From Dillenia suffruticosa (Eukaryota; Streptophyta; Magnoliopsida; Dilleniales; Dilleniaceae): a DNA stretch of 64,000 bases. Where the stretch lies: contig JAVTVX010000011.1 in assembly GCA_033439265.1 (NCBI GenBank), forward strand, positions 11,036,590 through 11,100,589, written 5' to 3'. The position numbers and the translations under genes are program-made. This document shows positions 35,764-48,001 of the stretch, in pieces. The notes under the pieces were generated by a model. That model was not told where the DNA came from. It worked only from the letters and a program-made list of their open reading frames with translations, and did no database searches. The first letter of the stretch is position 1. Each line of letters starts with the position of its first letter.

Positions 35764-36656
35764 GGTAGGCTAGTAGTGTCCTTGGTGAAGAGCCTTGTTT
35801 GCTAGGTTTCGTACACCTAAATGATTGCCACAAATCTGCTCATGGATTTCTCTAAGCTCGTAGTTCCATTAATGACGGCGTAGTAAACAGCCTTGCGCTT
35901 CAGCTTGGCAGCTTCGATTTGGGAGTTTGGTAGTTGATCGCACTTCAAATAGGCCTCTACACATTACAAGGATTTTGTATTTGGCCCAAAACGAATGGTG
36001 TATTCGGCTTTGAAATTGTCAGGTCCTACAAGGATGAGCCCGACTCTACTTATTGAGAAGTTTGATGATCTATCTGTGTGAAGAGTCCACTTAGGTAGCA
36101 CGCATTCTTCTTGGTCATCGGTGAGTGGCGAGAGTGTACATTCAAAGATGAAGTCGGCAAAGACTTGATTTTTAACTGCTGGCCTTGGTTGATATTCAAT
36201 GTTGAACTTACCTAGCTCGACACTCCACTTAACGAGTCGGCCCGAGATGTCTCTCTTTTGTAGGATCTACTTTAAGGACTGGTTAGTCAGTATTATGATT
36301 GTGTGGGCTTGAAAGTGGGCCAGAGATACTTAACAGTCATGATTAGGGTGAAAGTCATCTTGTCAATAGGTCGATAGTTAACCTCAGCTTCGTGGTATGC
36401 ATGTCATGTAGTATATTGGTTTCTGTACAGTAGATTCCTATCTCACAGGAATAAAATAGAGTGCTTAGTTAGAAATCAAGAGGTAGAGAAAGAGTTTCTT
36501 ATTGGGGATAGGCCAAGAGAGGAGAGGAAGGGACATGAGGTATTTTTTGAGCTGTTCGAATGCTATTTGGCACTCTGGTGTCCATAAGAACTCCCGAAAC
36601 TTCTTTAAAGTATATAGAAAGACTTGTATTTCTCCCTTACTTTCAACATGAATCAT
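35764..36656 (-). pseudogene. Tat-like RNase H region remnant
   Basis: Frame 36656-36465 carries the RT-RNase H connection (FLWTPECQIAFEQLKKYL). Downstream, the sequence FADFIFECTL and KWTLHTDRSSN resembles the second, archaeal-type RNase H found in Tat elements. Many stops. Confidence 0.65.
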
Positions 36657-37320
36657 TTAGAGTTACAATTCTCCCCATGAGGCGTTATACTTCCTTTACT
36701 GTTCTCGGCAGTGTCTTGTCTAGAATGGTTTATATCTTTTCTGGATTCGTCTCGATTACTTAGTTATGTATTCAAAAAACTCAAGATCTTTCCGAAAGTA
36801 ATTCCGAGGTGCACTTTGTGGGGTTCAGCCTCATGTTGTAGTGTTCCAATGTTTGGAACATTTCTTCCAGATCTGCCACATAATTTTCAGCCTTAGTGCT
36901 TTTGACTAGCATATCATTAACATAGACCTCCACATTTCCACCAAGCTACTCACTGAAGACTTTGTTGACTAATCGTTGGAAAGTCGTACTAGAGTTCTTG
37001 ATACTGAATGACATTACCTTGTAATAGTAGGTGCCAAACTCTATGATGAAACTGATCTTCTCCTCATCCTCGGGAGCCGTATGTATCTGGTTGTAAGCAC
37101 AGTAGGCATTTATGAAACTTAGGAGCTAATGGCCAGATGAGTTGTCTACTAACTTGTTAATATTGGAAAGTGGATAGTTATCCTTCAGGCACGTCTTGTT
37201 GAGATCAGTGAAGTCCACACGTGTTCTCCATTTTCCATTGGTTTTTTTAACCATAACCACATTTGCCAGCCACTCTAAATAGTTCACCTCACAAATGAAC
37301 CCTGCCATTAGGAGTTTGTG
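36657..37320 (-). pseudogene. Tat-like reverse transcriptase remnant
   Basis: Frame 37308-37126 has the RT N-terminal motif (VVMVKKTNGKWRTRVDFTDLN). Further on, TTFQRLVNKVF and the active-site box are visible, but the latter reads YVND (36913-36924), losing one catalytic Asp. Additional stops confirm it is dead. Confidence 0.8.
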
Positions 37321-37578
37321 AACTTCTTCTTGTATTGTGCGCTAGCACTCTAGCACGAACACTCTTTTCTTTTGCATGACAGGTTTTTGAGTAGCGTCTA
37401 CAATTAACTTGTAGACTATGACCGAGGGATGAATGCCTAACATATGTTCTAGGGACCATGCGAAGAATTTAGAATGTCATAGAAGACATTCCACTATTGC
37501 ATTTCGTAGGGGAGTCGGTAAGTGAGCACCGACTTAGACAGTTTGTCCTAGTACATTCGTAATGGAAATTTCGAGCAC

Positions 37579-38160
37579 TTATTCCCCTAGTTGTGGCTTC
37601 AACTGGAATTGAGTCATGTCTCTAAGCTCAAGTATATCCACTGAGAGAATTTCTTTTCCTTCGTCAATGTCAGGAAAGACCAGAGGAGTGGTATCGCCAT
37701 GAAGCATTATTACCCCTATGGGTATTTGGAACTTAATTTTCATATGTTTCATACTCGGTAGTGCCTCAAGATCATCCAGGCCATAGCGGCCTAAAATTGC
37801 ATTGTAGGAAGACAAAAGTTTTACCATGTGAAAAGTAGTCTTGGTAGTAGTGTGATGAGCCTTTATCCCTAAAGTCACAACAAGAGGAATGGTACCTTCC
37901 GTGTGTAAACACTTGTTATCGAATCCCTTGATAGGCCCATTAGGAGGTTGAAGGTGAGATGGGTTAAGGCCCATCCGTTGCAAAGTGTCCCTAAAGAGGA
38001 AGTTCTGATCTACTCCTTGGTCGATGAAGATGCTTTTGACTAGATATGATCTTATTCCTACGGTGATGATTAGCAGATCGTCTCAACTCATATCAACTCC
38101 TTTCGAATTGTCATCATTAAAACCGATGGGCGGTCTCTTTCTATTAGTTGACGTCACGAT
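37579..38160 (-). pseudogene. Tat-like aspartic protease region
   Basis: The active site reads IFIDQG, with the catalytic Asp codon at 38020-38022 but the usual Ser replaced by Gln. A 134-codon open stretch (37983-37579) continues the protease fold and ILGRYGLDDLEA motif. The start of gag is not found between here and the primer site. Confidence 0.72.
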
Positions 38161-38205
38161 CATAAGAAGGAGAAGATGGTAGTAAAAACTCAAAAAATCA
38201 GTCTT

Positions 38206-38224
38206 TTCCTACAAACAATGCTAA
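38206..38224 (-). other. Decayed primer binding site
   Basis: On the minus strand the sequence TTAGCATTGTTTGTAGGAA matches the common gypsy primer site TTGGCGCCGTCTGTGGGAA except for six changes, all C to T or G to A. That pattern is what long-term cytosine methylation produces. Confidence 0.6.
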
Positions 38225-38226
38225 TC

Positions 38227-38924
38227 TGTTGGAGGTAGATTTAGACTCCACAGATGAGGTCTCTGCTAATTCAAACGAGATAACTGGTTGCTTGGTGATC
38301 TTAATCGATGAGACCCATAAAAGGTCGTCAGAAGGTGCTCCGGTAGGGGAGAATCCAATACTCAAGTCAAAGAGTGGTTTTCAAAAAATGAAAGAATAAA
38401 CTAAAAAAGAGAGAGAGAGAGAGATCGCTTTATATTCCCTTGTGTGCTTTGTGTGAGTTCTTAGGGGTAGAGAAACTTACTTAATCAGTTAAGTAAATGT
38501 AGTATATATAAGTTACTCATGTTAGTTCTATATGGATTCGAAATGTTAAACCCTAGTTTTCTTATAAAAATGTCCCGAGATTTATATGAATCGAACGAAA
38601 TTTTAGAAGATTCGGAGTCATACCTAGTGGAGGAAATTAGAACTTGCAAGGAGATTGCTTTCCTTATTGAAGAGGATTCGAGAATTTCCTTTTTTTGTTA
38701 CGAGATTCTATTCCCGTGCTTTTTGAAGAAACGGATATTACTCCAAACTGAACGAGCATTGAATACCTAGGAGGTTCAGCTGCCGAGCGAGATCCAATCG
38801 TTGAACATTGATCAGGAGGGTGCATCGTGTAAACCACGTGTCTCGGTAGGTTCACAACTCATTTTGTTTATTGGGCCCAAGACCCTTGTCAAATGCTAAT
38901 GGACTCTTAGTCCATGTAACATTA
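38227..38924 (-). repeat. 5' LTR of the Tat-like element
   Basis: Aligns with 32693-33371 throughout. It contains a TATA-like ATATATAA segment at about 38503, a GA run at about 38408, and the same TTA-ending terminus. Confidence 0.82.
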
Positions 38925-39150
38925 GACAAGAACATTGATCAAATCAAATAAAATCAAATAGTGCTGAGAGTCAAGTATTATAGCCTCTCAAACAACGTTA
39001 TGGTACATCATTGATCTAATTTAAATTAAGTTTCAAATTTAAAATTTAAAAATAAAAAAAAATTATATGGAAAGAATTTTCATTTAAATTGAGTCTAATA
39101 AATTTCAGATTGAATAATTGTTCATACAAAAAAAATTGAATTTGAATTTA
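38925..39150. repeat. Tail of block Y, copy 2 (right half)
   Basis: Resumes at GACAAGAACATTG and matches 56159-56285 through GTTATGGTACATCATTGATC, with an extra insert of about 130 bases. It leads directly into block X copy 2. Confidence 0.72.
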
Positions 39151-39159
39151 ATTTTTGAT

Positions 39160-40535
39160 AAGAGTAAAAGAGATAGAGAGATGGTGGCAGAGTCGTCTAG
39201 AGCACAAGAAGAAGAAGAAGAAGAAGAAGAAGAAGAAGAAAAGATTGAAGAGAGGGAGATATTAAAGTAGCAAGAGAGCTCACAGGTTTCAAAGAAGATG
39301 ATGGCATCATCTCACGTGCCTCGTCTAAGGGGAGAGAGAGGGGGAAGAAGAATACTTTCTCTCTCTGTCTCTCTAAAAGATATGTTAGTAATTATAGAAG
39401 TGTTATACAATTATCTAACCTTAAATTGATAAGATTTCAAATAAACAAACAGAAAAAATCTCTATAAAATAAATATTTGATTCTTTGAGTTTTCCCTCAT
39501 CTTGTTGCTAAATGAACAAACAAAAACATATTACAAAAATGAAAATAAATGTCTATGACACTATTTAATTTGGTAATATAATTTCAAAAAAAAAAGTACT
39601 ATGCACTTTCTAGTAGAAAGATTATTTTCTTTGGCAATAGAGAGGATTATAAAACTTGAGCCATATGTTTTATAGCAAATGAAAATTTGAAGTCAATCAA
39701 CCCATCTCAAGTCTTGTAGCTTTACTATAGAAATACAAATTTGTATTAAAGCATGCTTGGGCTAAAAGAATATTAGAATAGAGTACAAAGAAGGCCTTGT
39801 CTTGCTGCCAATTAGGGCAAGAGAAATCTATAGAAATTTTCAAAATAAAACAAGGTGATATTCTTGCCAAAAGGAAGTTGTACCTCAAATTTTGTTTTAT
39901 GTTACTTTACTCTTTAATAATTAATAAAATTGTGTTAAATTAAATCAAAAACGATGCATGCATCTATATTAACAGAGTTGTCACTGCAAAGACTTATGGT
40001 TGATCAAGAAAGGTTTTTGAATCGATAGAAAGTTGATCTAATAGAAATAATATTAGATTTTTTAATTTAAATTTTAATTTTAATTTTAAAAATAAAAAGA
40101 ATTATATTGAAAAAAGTTTCTCTAAAAAGAGTCCGATATCGAAAAAAGTTTCTCTAAAATATAATTTTGGATATCGATTGATCTAAATATCCAAAAAAAG
40201 AGAAAGGTTTTTGAGTTTGTAGATTGCTTGGAAAAGTATGGTTGTTTGCAGTTTATAATAATATGATTTCCATAGATTTACATGAATTGTCCACGAACTT
40301 AAGTGGGAATTGATAAATAAAAATGGTCCTCTTCTGAGGAAGGACCCCTTTTGAGTTTAAATTATTTGTTTTATCAAAGATGCTTATAGATATAAATGGA
40401 ATTTTGTGCTAGATTTTATGGGGTCTTGATTTGACTTCTAATTGAATGAAAAATAAAAAATAAAAAATTGGAGTTGTGCGATTCTCTGGTGAAATGGCAT
40501 CGCATAGGGTGATTTAGCATTGAAATTAAGACATG
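39160..40535. repeat. Block X, copy 2
   Basis: Same-orientation copy of 24040-26128, shorter by several deletions. The GAA microsatellite lies at 39208-39241. Noncoding in both copies. Confidence 0.8.
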
Positions 40536-41730
40536 GTGGGAACTGGGTCAACAAGGTTATGTTTTAAATTAAATTGGTGAATATGTAAACTTAAATTTGT
40601 TGACATATTCTAGTGTGTCGATATGGTTTGACATGCTTAAGTTAGGAACCAATAGTTTTTGTCAACATGTCAGTGATTTCAAGTCGACATGAAACTTTTT
40701 TGGAATAAATTGGTGGACAAGTCATATTTTAATTGGTAGACATATTCAATATTCATATCGATACAGTACTGTTCCTATATTCAATTGGTGGATCTAATAT
40801 TTTAAATTGGTCGATATGTTTGAGGTGTCAATATAATTGAAATGTAAGTCATTGTGTGATTCTTAAGAAAAAGATAAAACAGTTCAACAAGTTGTCGGGT
40901 ATGTCAACCATTTTTGATAATTTTTGTTTATTATTTGTCAACATGTGTAATAATAGGTTAACATATCACTGAAATTGGTGGACCTGGTCGATGTGTAGTT
41001 CATTTCAGGTTGACAAGATTTCGCTCAAGTTGACAAAATGTGTAAGTGAATAAGTCAGATTGACATATTTTCAAGGTTGTCAGCACAATCTTAATTAGAC
41101 AATAGTGTTGTTTGATTCATTTAGGTCAATAAGGAATAATGACAGGTCGACATGTTCAATGTATTGTTAAAATTAGTTGATATGACTCTAAAAATTGGTG
41201 GACCTGGAAGAATAGGTTGAGTGTGTCAAGAATAGGTTGATAAGGTATGCAGACTTAGTAATTTTTAGTTTTGTTTTCTGATACACTTAAATTCATTTTT
41301 CTCCAATTTATTTTTTTTATCATCATCAAAATCTAGTATTCTCAACAATCTCATCATTTTTTATAATGACATAATTTCGATACATTTATCTAAGGCTTGT
41401 GAGTATTGATTTTTATTTCTAAAAATTTTAATTGGTTTCTTGACTTGTCAATTTTAGAACCATTCTAGTAAAACCATTTTTAACACTAATTTACACTAGT
41501 GTCATCACCACATAGCCATTGCATATTTCTAAACACTCCCATGTTATCAACAAAGCCATTTGATATCAGCAAATCACTCCAAATCACTCCTCAAGACATT
41601 TTCTTATAGCCTCCTACTAACCGGTCCTAAATATAAGCAATAACCAAAAAAGTCAATAACCAAAAAAGTCAAAATTCTACCATTAATTCTTCATTCTGTC
41701 TACCATTGATTCTTCATTCTTCTTCTTCTT

Positions 41731-41748
41731 CTTCTCCCCCTTTTTGTC
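41731..41748 (-). other. Polypurine tract of the SIRE-type element
   Basis: On the minus strand this is GACAAAAAGGGGGAGAAG, running into an expanded GAA repeat. Confidence 0.55.
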
Positions 41749-41759
41749 ATCAATAAAAA

Positions 41760-42870
41760 GGTCAAGAGTACCATACTATGATAATTGAACTGTCCAACTG
41801 ACCACTATGACAATCCAACTACCCAACTGCTATAATCGTAGTCTACTACTATTATCAATGAGCATCCTATTGCACATCAATATTACACTCTATAGTTTTC
41901 AACAATAAACCAATAAACCAATAAACAATTTGCAACCCATTCTTCTTATCAACAATAAATCAATCTCATCCAATAAGTATCCTTCTGGTACCATTTTTTT
42001 ATTATTCCTCTACAATAAACCAATCCCATCATCAACACTTACTTGTTTAATTTAAACCAGTCACAATGAATGTCCCAGAAGGTAGCTTGTCTAATTTAAA
42101 TCAGTTACAATAATAGTGAACAATAGCACAGCAAATAGGAGCAGACCACGAGAAACAACTTCAAACTATATGAAACATTATCTATACTCCCCCTTAATTA
42201 GTACATAGTCATTTTCAGCAACTATCTATTACTTCTTCTCAATCATAGAAACATCAGAGTTCAATTGTTGAAAAAAATAAACTTATTAATTTCAATTTGG
42301 CACAATAAAATGATTATTTCAACAGATAATACTTAAAACATTATAAGTGATATAGACTATTGAACATTCAATACTAAGGATATTTCAAGCATGAAGTGTT
42401 GTAGACTGTATATAAATGACAGCAACAGGCAACATTTTAACCTAAGACTTTCATACATTGTCTACATACATTTTAAGTTTAAAGTTAAGTAAGATAAGTG
42501 ATCATTGCAAAACATTATAAGTTCAAAGATGACAATTAAATAAATAAAACATATCGCAAAATGACCAAAAACAAACTATTATAGAAGGAAAAGAAACTAA
42601 GGATATCATATGAGAATCTAAGTAAGATAAAAAAAAATACTTAACCAAAATGAGGGTTTAAGTGCAATAATGAGATGAATCAGTATGATTGGGATGGCTG
42701 AAAGTTGCGAGATATCTTTCCTTTGTTGGATGAATCAATCTTCTTTTCCGATTGTGCAACTCCATATTGAACATAAGATTGAATTGAGCTTGCCTATTCA
42801 ATCACCATTTGACAGTACTATGCTTTGCTTAATGTTTCCCAATTTCTCCCAAATCATTTCTAAAGTGATA
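41760..42870 (-). other. 3' noncoding region of the SIRE-type element
   Basis: Between ORF3 and the purine tract; no domain recognised. Confidence 0.5.
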
Positions 42871-42872
42871 GG

Positions 42873-43924
42873 CTACGAGTTAGATGATTGTCCACCTTGT
42901 TCATTTTCTATTGCTTCTTCTTCCACTTCCTCTATTTGTCTTTTCCCTGACCTTGGATCTTTTTTAATCCATTCACCTTCACTATTACACATCCATCTTT
43001 CTCTAAGCATAGAAGATGCATTAATTCCATTCTTCTCATTAAGTTTTATCATCGTATCTCTGTCCAATTCCACACAATTGGATAATAAAATCTCAAAAAT
43101 CATGCTTGCATATGGTAGGTGAGAAATTTCTAACCTATATGCAACAATCATGATTTACAGAACAATGAAATGCTTTTCCTACTCATAATGCATGTCATCA
43201 ACTAGAAATTTTCTCTAGAGATAGTTGTATAATTCCTCCTCTAGGTCTAAGTACATAAGCAACAATCAAATGGAGAATTCTTTTATGAAACTCTAAGCCC
43301 GTGGCATTTGTGTTTACAATAGTCAAGTTATCATCATTGATCACTTTCCTAACATTCTCCGTAATTGGATTTCATGTAAGGTTCATATTTGTTATATATT
43401 ACCCATGCCAGATCATTTTCTCTATAGATAATTCTAGGAGTGACTTCAGTCATCTTCTCATTCACATAAGTTCTAAAAGCTCACGATACAAAGTTATCAT
43501 CCAGAATAATGTAGGTCTCATTCTCAACCCCAATAGCGATTACTTCAATATTATTATAAAACAACTGGATTGTCTTTTCATGAATAAACTTATTAGGAAT
43601 CATAACCCAATTAGGGCATATCTCATTGAAATGCTCTTTGTATTTGAAGTTAACCATTTTGAGGAACACCCGATCAATCAGTCTCACTTGATTGACTTTT
43701 CTTTGTTTGAATATTTTCTCATATAGTTCACTTGACTCGAGTGATTGAAATTCATGAGTGTTAAGTTTGGGAATAGTTTCTGTCGGTTGAGGTAGCAAAG
43801 GAGGTTTCGACGAAGTTGGTTTCGCAGAAGAGGGCTTCGATGATGATGGCTTAGTTGTAGGTTTTGTAGGAAGTTTTGATGATGTTGATTCTTTAGAGAT
43901 AGAAAATTTTTGTTTAGGCGCCAT
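42873..43924 (-). pseudogene. ORF3 downstream of SIRE-type pol (env-like position)
   Basis: Frame 43924-43481 begins MAPKQKFSISKESTSSK with a Ser/Pro/Lys-rich head, then a domain containing SSELYEKIFKQRKVNQVRL that resembles the plant transposon protein domain found in SIRE-type third ORFs. After a stop at 43481 related sequence appears at 43151-42873. The position, 3' of RNase H, is that of the env-like ORF. No membrane segments were seen. Function unknown. Confidence 0.6.
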
Positions 43925-44320
43925 TACAAGTTAGGATTTCACAGATCTAATTGCCTAGGGTTTCAAAGGAGTGCAATAACCCTAGAGAGAGAGAGAAATT
44001 CGAATTTGGGGATAAAAAGAGAGATAGATCAATATGTTAACCGTTCATATTCCATTTTGCATGTCACGGGTCAATATGTTTTTGTGTACGTCGACTTGTT
44101 TTCAAGGTGTCCAAATGCTAGCGGGTTGATAGATTTTTAAAGACAATGACCTATTTTTGACTGATATGCATGTTGACATATTAACATACAAGTCGATAAG
44201 GCCATATATGTTTTTAGTTCTTTAGTAGTAGGTCAGCAAAATTTCTAAAATAATGGTTAGTAGGTTGACAAGACTATATACATTTCAATTTGTTGACACC
44301 TTTGTAAAATAGGTCAACTA

Positions 44321-45010
44321 AAATTTATTTTCCAGATTTTTGCATATCTGTTTTTTCAAATTTCTTTCTTACTTCTCCATTTCTATCATTCATGTCTTTC
44401 TCCTTAGTTCAAAAAATCTATTCTTATCAATAGACTGGTAAGAATATCAATAATCTGTTTTTGAGTTTCTATATACTCAAAAATAATTTCATTTTTCAAT
44501 ACGTGGTCTCTGATGAAATGATATCTCACATCAATATATTTGGTTTGAGAATGAAATACTGGATTTTTAGTTAGATTTATTGCACTTGTGTTGTCATATT
44601 TTATAAGAACACAATCAAAATTTATGTCAAAATCTTTCATTTGATGCTTAATCCACAAGGTCGACTGAAATTCATTTTCCAGATTTTTGCATATCTATTT
44701 TTCAGATTTCTTTCTTACTTTTTCATTTCTGTCATTCATATCTATCTCTTTAGTTCAAAAAATCTATTCTTATCTAATGGATCGGTAAGAATCTCAACAA
44801 TCTGTTTTTGAGCTTCTACATACTCAAGAATAATTTCATTTTTCAATATGTGGTCTCTGATAAAGTGATATCTCACTTCAATATATTTGGTTCGAGAATA
44901 ATACACTGGATTTTTAGTTAGATTTATAACACTTTTATTGTCACATTTTATAGGAATACAATCAAAATTTATGTCAAAATCTTTCGTTTGATGTTCAATC
45001 TAGAAAATTT
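44321..45010. repeat. 347-base tandem duplication across the RNase H end
   Basis: 44321-44665 and 44668-45010 are close copies; for example TTTTCC at 44328 recurs at 44675. Each holds the same RNase H C-terminal portion, so the domain end is present twice. Confidence 0.85.
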
Positions 45011-45384
45011 GTGCAACACATTGTCCAGCAGAGACATACTCAGTTTCAATTATTGACAATGATACGTTACTTTTGTTTTTTGGAAGACCATGATACTAAC
45101 ATACTTCCAAAAAATTGACAAGCACCACCGGAACTTTTTCTATCCAATTTACATCCCGCAAAATCTGTATCAGAAAACCCATGTAATTGAAAACTTGAGT
45201 TTCTATCTTACTAAAGGTCTAGATGTATCGTGTCCTTAAGATATTTAAATTTTTTTTAATTGCTATCAAATAGGATTCCTTTGGATCTAATTGGAATATT
45301 ACATAAAGACATATACTGAATTGTATGTCTAGTCTCGAGGTAGTGATATACAAAACTGATCCAAACATATTTTTATATAATTTT
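44404..45384 (-). pseudogene. SIRE-type RNase H remnant
   Basis: The frame 44658-44404 contains KYDNTSAINLTKNPVFHS and KYIDVRYHFIRDHV, typical copia RNase H motifs. The upstream copy at 44668-45010 repeats part of it with different substitutions. Upstream sequence to 45384 is broken. Confidence 0.78.
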
Positions 45385-46138
45385 TAAAATATTGGTTTAT
45401 TATTTTCATCTTTATTTAATTTTAGGTTCGTGCTCAAAGGTGTGGCATTTCCTTTGCATTTATTGAATCCAGATCTTTTAATGAAATCTTTGGTGTATTT
45501 TGATTGATTGATGAATATTCTATTTTCAGATTGTTTAATTTGAAATTTTAGAAAATAATTTAATTCTCCTATCATACTCATTTCAAATTCTTCTTACATT
45601 TTTTTCTATAAAATCTTTACACATTTTTACACTTGTTCCTTCAGTGATTATATCACCTATATATATTTTGATTATTAGAAAATTATTTTCTTTTGTTTTG
45701 ATAAAGAGAATTATATTAACCTTTCCTCTCTTGGATTTGTTTTCAATTAGAAAGTTTTAACTCTTTTAATTGGATATTTAGGATCTTTAAAACCAGTAGT
45801 TGTTTTTTACATACAGTTTCATTTAAGTAGTTATTTAGAAAGACACTTTTAATATTCATTTGATACGGTTTAAAATTCATATAACATGAGAAGGTTAAAA
45901 GTATTCTAATACCTTCTAATTTAGCTATTGAAGTATATGTTTTATTATAGTCAATTCGTTCCTTCTGCCTATATCCTTTGGCTACTAATCTTATTTTGTT
46001 TCTTGTGATTGTTTCATATTCATCAAAGTTATTTCTAAATACCCACTTAGTTCCAATTACAAATTGATTTTTTAGTTTAGGAACAAGATTCCATACTTTG
46101 TTTTTTTCAAATTGGTTTAATTCATCTTCCATAATCAT
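45384..46138 (-). pseudogene. SIRE-type reverse transcriptase remnant
   Basis: Frame 46138-45743 has VIGTKWVFRNNFDEYE and ARLEGIR-like motifs; frame 45581-45384 has MSMIGELNYFLKFQIKQSE. The catalytic box reads YIGD (45652-45663) in place of YVDD, so the first catalytic Asp is lost. Confidence 0.82.
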
Positions 46139-46358
46139 TACCCAATTCTATCTCTTGATGCTTCATCTACATTTTTAGATTCTATCTAAGAAATGAACGC
46201 CACATATTCATATTAATTCTGCAGGGCAGATCTAGTTCTAATACCAGAGTTTATATCATCTATTATGTTTTTTACATTGACATCCTTTCTAATTTAAGGA
46301 TATTTAATTTCTTCCTCTCGTTGAATTTCTTTTTTTTTTTTATTCTTGTTTAGTCACT

Positions 46359-46538
46359 TCATTGGTTTTTTTCTTTTTGAAAATTTAAATTCTTTGTAAA
46401 TTCCAGTTCATTTAGACTTTTTGTTAATTTTTCATCATCCAATCTTCTTTTGTCAGTGTCATTGTCTTCATCAAATTCCACATATATTGATTTTTCGATT
46501 GTTATGGTTCTTTTATTATCAACTCTATATACTTTACT
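46359..46538 (-). pseudogene. SIRE-type integrase C-terminus
   Basis: Contains SKVYRVDNKRTITIEKSIYV, the end of a copia integrase. The sequence upstream on the same strand changes abruptly at about 46540 to plant mobile domain coding sequence, so the integrase core is missing. Confidence 0.75.
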
Positions 46539-46540
46539 CA

Positions 46541-47730
46541 GTACATCCACTGATCAATATAGACTGCATGCTCCACCGTCCAATCGACCTCCAGCGTATC
46601 TCGACTGCTCGTATCGTGAAGTCTATCATCTGTGTCACAATGTCTCGGAATGTGCTGATATGCTTCAAACTGTCGTAACACTCTGTTTGGAAAGTACAAC
46701 TCCACGATACTAAAACAGATCAACAGGATCCACGCATGCCAAATATCTCTCCCCTCGTGACAGTAGCCAGGGAGGGATACCAATAACTCATCCGTGTAGG
46801 GTACCCATACGACGTGCTCCACGACCTGCCTATCTAGTCCCTCCCTATACACTGAGACTAAGTGTGCAGGGAAAGCAATGACGTCAAAATCTGCCCTCCA
46901 CCGCAAAGCAAGCGGGCCATCCTTATCTCCGTGCAACGACCGTCGAATAAGAGCCATATAAGGGAACTGCTCCCACCCCAAATCTATAACAAAACTAAAG
47001 TGCTACCTATCTCACGTGAGTCTGGGTGTGTGACAATACAAAACTGCCTATACATATATGCCAAACATGCAGAACCCTAACTATAACTACCTGAAACCTT
47101 TAAATCCTCTAACAATACTAAAAACTGTAAATATACATCATATGCTATTTTATCACAAAACAGCATACCTCCTAACAAAAGTAAAATATAAGCCCGTGTC
47201 CACTGTACAATATGTACATCATCAACTCCATCGAGTAATTCAGAAAAAAACTCAGCCAACCATGACATACTCAAAGTATAACCTCTAAATGCAATCTGTG
47301 GAGGTCTAACACGTAACAGTCTCTCACATACATCACCCCACAACACTCCCGTAATCCTAGCTACTATAGGATGGCCATCCACAGGTAATGCTAGGATGGC
47401 CTCTACATCCTGAAGTATAATAGTCAACTCACCGTAGGAGAGGTGAAATGTGTGTGTCTCCAGCCTCCATCGCTCGACTAGAGCCGTAATTAGGTGCCAA
47501 TCTAGCAGAACAAATCATAGTCGAGCAACTCCCAAAAATCCCAACCACTCAAGAAAAGGGAGAACTCGCTCGTCGATCTGACCGTGCTCCCAACGATGTA
47601 GCACGGCCTCACGTCGCCTACAAGTAAGCAAAATGGTATTGTCGTCTCCCTGCCAAACCGTAGAAGAACGGTGGCGTCTCTGTAATTGTAAAAGGCTAGG
47701 ATCAAAAGGTTCAAGATCTATCTGCAAAAA
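46541..47730 (-). pseudogene. Plant mobile domain (PMD) coding sequence, two exons
   Basis: PMD proteins include MAIN and MAIL1, nuclear proteins involved in silencing and genome stability, and occur in transposons. Exon-like part one runs from a TTTTTTGCAG acceptor at about 47729 to 47091 in one frame, broken by a TGA at 47515-47517. Motifs include FDPSLLQLQRRHRSSTVW, the LITALVERWRLETHTFHL type and LQDVEAILALPVDG. A probable intron, 47090-46985, has GTAGTT and TTATAG ends. The second part begins with WEQFPYMALIRRSL and includes GRDIWHAWILLICF and NRVLRQF. The tail is cut at 46541. The one stop is the main defect. Confidence 0.75.
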
Positions 47731-48001
47731 ATAAACTGAAAAATTAATTAATAATTCAAATACAATACGTAACTCCCAAAAATGTGCATTAACCATTAAA
47801 AAAAAACAAATGAATCGAAAGTTTAACAAATTCACAATATACGGCATTAATAAAGATATATGAAAAGTCAATGACACATTAATATCTGCGAACGTGCATT
47901 AACCATTATAATAAAAACAAAGGACTCCAAAGTTTGACAAATTCACAAACTACGGCATAATAACATATACATGGGGAATTGTGATTAAAAGACAAATACA
48001 A

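Larger units (their letters stand above)
32693..38924 (-). mobile_element. Tat-like Ty3/gypsy element lacking gag
   Basis: LTRs at 32693-33371 and 38227-38924, read on the minus strand, with protease, RT, RNase H and integrase remnants in gypsy order. Target duplication GACAA at 32688-32692 and 38925-38929. The paralogues GGACAAGAACATC at about 30894 and 56161 show the uninterrupted site. Only about 185 bases separate the primer site from the protease Asp, so gag has been lost. LTRs are clearly diverged, so the insertion is much older than the Athila copy at 1-6267. Confidence 0.88.
40560..46540 (-). mobile_element. SIRE/Maximus-type copia remnant, 5' truncated
   Basis: On the minus strand, integrase C-terminus, RT and RNase H are followed by a third ORF and an A/G-rich tract (41731-41748, GACAAAAAGGGGGAGAAG) like SIRE polypurine tracts. 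The 5' LTR, gag, protease and integrase core are absent, cut at the junction with the MULE remnant near 46540. The left part (about 40560-41730) would be the 3' LTR, but no partner exists to define it. Confidence 0.75.

Noticed and set aside
43301..43726. 141-codon plus-strand frame.
   Set aside because: It is antisense to the SIRE-type ORF3, whose head and domain are recognisable on the minus strand.
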